From contig JAAYGA010000145.1 in NCBI GenBank assembly GCA_012727935.1, positions 1 through 32,515 of the forward strand: a DNA stretch of 32,515 nucleotides, in the 5' to 3' direction. Under the pieces are notes generated by a model. It had not been told where the DNA came from and searched no databases. It saw only the letters and a program-made list of their open reading frames with translations. Position 1 is the first letter of the stretch. Every line of letters begins with the position of its first letter. Source of the stretch: Pseudomonadaceae bacterium (GTDB taxonomy: Bacteria > Pseudomonadota > Gammaproteobacteria > Pseudomonadales > Halomonadaceae). Of this stretch, positions 29,214 to 32,515 are shown one piece after another. A program made the position numbers and the translations under genes.

Positions 29214-31250
29214 ATGCAAAAAATTCTTGCCCGTCTTAATGAACACCAACTTGAAGCCGTTAAACAGGTCGATAGCCCCCTGCTAGTATTAGCCGGTGCG
29301 GGTTCAGGCAAAACCAGTGTTATCACCAGCAAAATCGCCTATTTAATTCGCAGCCGTGGTATGGCGGCTCGCAATATTTGTGCCTTAACTTTTACCAATA
29401 AAGCCGCCCGTGAAATGCGTGAAAGGGTGAATAAAATGCTCAGCCGTGAAGAAGCCAAAGGTTTAACCGTTTCCACTTTTCACTCCCTAGGCTTAGACAT
29501 TATTCGCAAAGAAATTAAGCATTTAGGCTATAAAAGTGGTTTTTCATTGTTTGATACCGAAGATACTAAAGCCTTAATGCGCGATTTAATGCACAAGGAT
29601 GACCAAGCCGATGCCGACACCATCAACCAAGTTCAATACCTTATTTCTAATTGGAAAAATGATTTAGTTGAGCCAGAAGAAGCGGCCAACCTAGAAAGTG
29701 ATAACCCTAAAAGCCAGCTTGCTGCTCAGGTTTATGAGCAATATAACCGCCACCTACGGGCTTATAATGCGGTTGATTTTGATGATTTAATTCGCCTGCC
29801 TGTGCTGTTATTTCAAAACCAGCCAGAAGTGTTAGAAAAGTGGCAACACCGAATGCACTACCTTTTGGTAGATGAGTACCAAGACACCAATATCAGCCAA
29901 TACCGCTTGGTTAAGTTACTCACCAGCTTAAGAAAAACCTTTACTGTCGTAGGTGACGATGATCAGTCCATCTACTCCTGGCGCGGTGCTAGACCAGAAA
30001 ACCTTAATCAGCTGAGTGAAGACTTTGCTAATTTAAAAATTATTAAGCTAGAACAAAATTACCGTTCAACTGAACGTATTCTAAAAGCTGCTAACCAGCT
30101 AATAGCCAACAATCCCCATGTGCATGAAAAAAAGCTGTGGAGTGAATTAGGCTTTGGTGACCCTATTCGAGTAATAGAATGCCAAAATGAAGAAGCGGAA
30201 GCCGAACGAGTAGCGGCAGAAATAATGACCCGACGCATTAAAGAGCGCTGCCACTGGAAAGATTTTGCTGTGCTTTATCGGGGTAATTTCCAGTCGCGTA
30301 TTTTAGAAATAAAACTGCAAGCCTTTCAAATTCCTTACAAAATAAGCGGCGGTACTAGCTTTTTTGCCCGCAATGAAATCAAAGATATTATGGGCTACTT
30401 GCGGCTACTCATTAACCCAGCCGACGATAATGCTTTTTTACGCATTATTAATATTCCACGCCGTGAAATTGGACCGGCTATTTTAGAAAAACTAGCCACC
30501 TATGCAAAAGATCGTGAAATCAGTCTTTTTTCAGCCTGCGATGAAATGGGTTTAGAGCAGTACTTAAAAGCAAACCAAGTGGAGCGTTTAAGACGCTTTA
30601 CGCATTGGCTAGGCCGTATTATGCAGCAGTGTGAAACCGGTGACCCTATAGCCGCCTTAGGTGAAATGATTCGTGATATGGATTACGAAGCTTGGCTACA
30701 CCAAAATGCCAGTTCACCCACTGTCGCAGAACGCCGCTATGCCAATATTTGGGTATTAATAGATTCTTTAGCAGAAACCTTAAAGCGAATGCAGGAAGAC
30801 GACGACCAAGTAGGTATTCGTGAAGCCATAGCCCGCTTGGTTCTGCGTGATTTATTAGAACAGCAAGAAGAAGAGGATGATTCTGACAAGGTTCAGCTGT
30901 TAACACTGCACGCTTCTAAAGGCTTGGAATTTCCACAAGTATTTTTAATTGGTATGGAAGAAGAACTGCTGCCTCACCGCAACGCCATTGAATCTGAAAC
31001 GGTTGAAGAAGAAAGGCGGCTGGCCTATGTGGGCATTACTCGCGCCCAAAAAGTGTTAACCCTTTCGATGGCAAAGCAGCGTAAAACCTACGGTGAAATG
31101 TTGAACTGCACACCTAGCCGCTTTTTAGATGAATTGCCGCAAGACGATTTACACTGGGAAGGGCGTAATACTGAACAAGAAAGCACTGAAGACAAGACTC
31201 AGCGTAAGAAAGACCGTATTAGCGCCTTAAGGGCCATGTTGAATAGCTAG
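29214..31250 (+). CDS. rep: ATP-dependent DNA helicase Rep (UvrD/SF1 family)
   Basis: 678 aa; LNEHQLEAVKQVDSPLLVLAGAGSGKTSVITSKIAYLI, VDEYQDTN, VGDDDQSIYSWRGA, LLTLHASKGLEFPQVFL, RRLAYVGITRAQ. Confidence 0.97.
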   Translation: MQKILARLNEHQLEAVKQVDSPLLVLAGAGSGKTSVITSKIAYLIRSRGMAARNICALTFTNKAAREMRERVNKMLSREEAKGLTVSTFHSLGLDIIRKEIKHLGYKSGFSLFDTEDTKALMRDLMHKDDQADADTINQVQYLISNWKNDLVEPEEAANLESDNPKSQLAAQVYEQYNRHLRAYNAVDFDDLIRLPVLLFQNQPEVLEKWQHRMHYLLVDEYQDTNISQYRLVKLLTSLRKTFTVVGDDDQSIYSWRGARPENLNQLSEDFANLKIIKLEQNYRSTERILKAANQLIANNPHVHEKKLWSELGFGDPIRVIECQNEEAEAERVAAEIMTRRIKERCHWKDFAVLYRGNFQSRILEIKLQAFQIPYKISGGTSFFARNEIKDIMGYLRLLINPADDNAFLRIINIPRREIGPAILEKLATYAKDREISLFSACDEMGLEQYLKANQVERLRRFTHWLGRIMQQCETGDPIAALGEMIRDMDYEAWLHQNASSPTVAERRYANIWVLIDSLAETLKRMQEDDDQVGIREAIARLVLRDLLEQQEEEDDSDKVQLLTLHASKGLEFPQVFLIGMEEELLPHRNAIESETVEEERRLAYVGITRAQKVLTLSMAKQRKTYGEMLNCTPSRFLDELPQDDLHWEGRNTEQESTEDKTQRKKDRISALRAMLNS

Positions 31251-31255
31251 CATAA

Positions 31256-31288
31256 AAAAAGCACTGATTTTATTCAGTGCTTTTTATT
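31256..31288. terminator. Terminator between convergent rep and cytochrome c gene
   Basis: aaaaagcactga (31256-31267) / ttttat / tcagtgcttttt (31274-31285). Confidence 0.85.
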
Positions 31289-31313
31289 GTTTAGCAGCTA
31301 GTTAAGCAAGAGT

Positions 31314-31754
31314 TTAGCGGCTAGCTTCTACTATATAGTCAACTGCTGATTTAACTTCATCGTCTGACAATTTAGGGTTGCCGCCTTTAGCTGGCATACC
31401 ACGAATACCATTTAAAGAGTGATCATACAAAGTAGCCATGCCTTGTGTTAGGCGTGAAGTCCAAGCTGCTTTATCGCCACGCTTAGGCGCACCAGCAGCA
31501 CCTGTATCATGGCAAGCCATGCAAACGCTGTTGTAAACTTGATCAGCAGATTTAGGGCCAACTACCACAGGTGCAGCAACACCACCGCAATCCATGCCTT
31601 GAAGGCAAAGTTCACCCGATGGTTTAAGGCGTTCAGCGATGGTTTCTGCACTCACAGTTTTGGCTGTGGCTTGTGCTGCTACTAAAAGGCCTAAACCTAA
31701 AACAGCTGCTGCAGCCAAAATACGGGCAATACGCATGTTATGTTTCACTCTCAC
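31314..31754 (-). CDS. Cytochrome c5 family protein
   Basis: 146 aa; signal peptide, CMACHDTGAAGAPKRGDKAAW, GMPAKGGNPKLSDDEVKSAVDYIV. Confidence 0.93.
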   Translation of the reverse strand: MRVKHNMRIARILAAAAVLGLGLLVAAQATAKTVSAETIAERLKPSGELCLQGMDCGGVAAPVVVGPKSADQVYNSVCMACHDTGAAGAPKRGDKAAWTSRLTQGMATLYDHSLNGIRGMPAKGGNPKLSDDEVKSAVDYIVEASR

Positions 31755-31851
31755 ACCTCTAGTCTATTGTTTGGCAACTAGGATAAGATTCATAACCCTT
31801 AAGCCTGCTGTCGCCTGTTATATTTAATTAAAGTTAAAAAATTGTTGGCTG

Positions 31852-31880
31852 ATTATACCCAACAAACTACCGCTTCGTAA
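31852..31880 (-). promoter_or_regulatory. Predicted sigma70 promoter of the cytochrome c5-like gene
   Basis: Minus strand TTACGA (31880-31875) -N17- TATAAT (31857-31852). Confidence 0.5.
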
Positions 31881-31991
31881 CCATCTAAGTAATGATCTTT
31901 TGTCGCATAGAAAATTATTAGGTTAACTAAATAGTGTATGCTTATTGATTAGAAGCAATAAATAGAGATCCCGCTTTGCATGGAGGTGGAA

Positions 31992-32515
31992 GTGTCCCAA
32001 TTGTTAATCCGTTACTCGCGAATCCTTGAAATCATTGGTGATATCGTCAAGGTGCATGTTCCTGCCTCTGAAGCCGGTGCTTCACAAATTAGTTTTGGCG
32101 ACCTTGCTTTAATTGAAGGCAGCAACGACACGCAAGATGTCTTGCCACGCACTGCTCAGGTTATTTTATTAAAAGGCGAAGAAGTTTCCCTTCAAGTTTT
32201 CTCTGGCACTAAAGGTTTATCGACCCATTCAATAGTGCGTTTTTTAGGCCGTTCAATGGAAGTTACCTTCTCGCCCAACGTTTTAGGGCGTGCTTTTTCT
32301 GGTACTGGCAGCCCCATAGATGGCGGCCCTTCTTTAGCCGATGAGCCTAAAATTGAAATCGACGGCCCTACCGTTAACCCTGCCCGACGCATTCTTGCTT
32401 CACGCATGATTCGCACTAACGTACCGATGATTGACGTGTTTAACTGCCTTGTTGAAAGCCAAAAGATTCCTATTTTTTCTGTGGCAGGCGAACCCTATAA
32501 CCAGCTGCTAGCCCG
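31992..32515 (+). CDS. V/A-type ATPase (ATP synthase) subunit B, N-terminal part (runs off right edge)
   Basis: GGAGGTGG ribosome-binding site at 31982 precedes GTG 31992 (in-frame ATG also at 31980). The frame reads VSQLLIRYSRILEIIGDIVKVHVPA...LGRAFSGTGSPIDGGP...PTVNPARRILASRMIRTNVPMIDVFNCLVESQKIPIFSVAGEPYNQLLA, matching V-type subunit B motifs (IDVMNxxxRGQKIPxFSxxGxPxNxxAA). Not in the supplied ORF track because the ORF is open at the window edge. Confidence 0.85.
   Translation, partial: MSQLLIRYSRILEIIGDIVKVHVPASEAGASQISFGDLALIEGSNDTQDVLPRTAQVILLKGEEVSLQVFSGTKGLSTHSIVRFLGRSMEVTFSPNVLGRAFSGTGSPIDGGPSLADEPKIEIDGPTVNPARRILASRMIRTNVPMIDVFNCLVESQKIPIFSVAGEPYNQLLA

Noticed and set aside
32192-32416. 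74-aa minus-strand ORF at right edge
   Set aside because: Antisense to the V-type ATPase subunit B reading frame, which carries clear family motifs.

Overview
Ordinary chromosomal window from what looks like a gammaproteobacterium (Oceanospirillales/Pseudomonadales-like gene order; the taxon is inferred, not proven). I found no mobile elements, CRISPR arrays, rRNA or tRNA genes. Left edge: the 5' end of queA (minus strand), a structured intergenic region, a GlcG/HbpS-like gene, a YebC/YeeN-family gene, meso-diaminopimelate dehydrogenase (ddh) and a secreted endonuclease/exonuclease/phosphatase-family protein. The core is a long minus-strand cluster: trmJ-cysE-[ABC-F ATPase]-iscR-iscS-like-iscA-like-ndk-rlmN-pilW/pilF-rodZ-ispG-hisS-yfgM-bamB-der, with suhB divergent from trmJ. 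This matches the classical Pseudomonas-type neighbourhood, except that iscU, hscB, hscA, fdx and iscX are absent and an ABC-F ATPase sits between cysE and iscR. Right half: a TAXI-type TRAP transporter (fused permease plus binding protein), an orphan four-cysteine lipoprotein, a flavin reductase-like protein, an SH3b protein, an RstA/RstB-like two-component system, trmL, rep, a cytochrome c5-like gene, and at the right edge the start of a V/A-type ATPase subunit B gene. The most interesting observations are the scaffold-less isc locus with a tail-less cysteine desulfurase, the V-type ATPase locus that appears to start with subunit B, the PDZ-like C-terminal extension on the TRAP permease, and an orphan terminator/structured region between queA and glcG. 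I did not see an obviously new multi-gene system.
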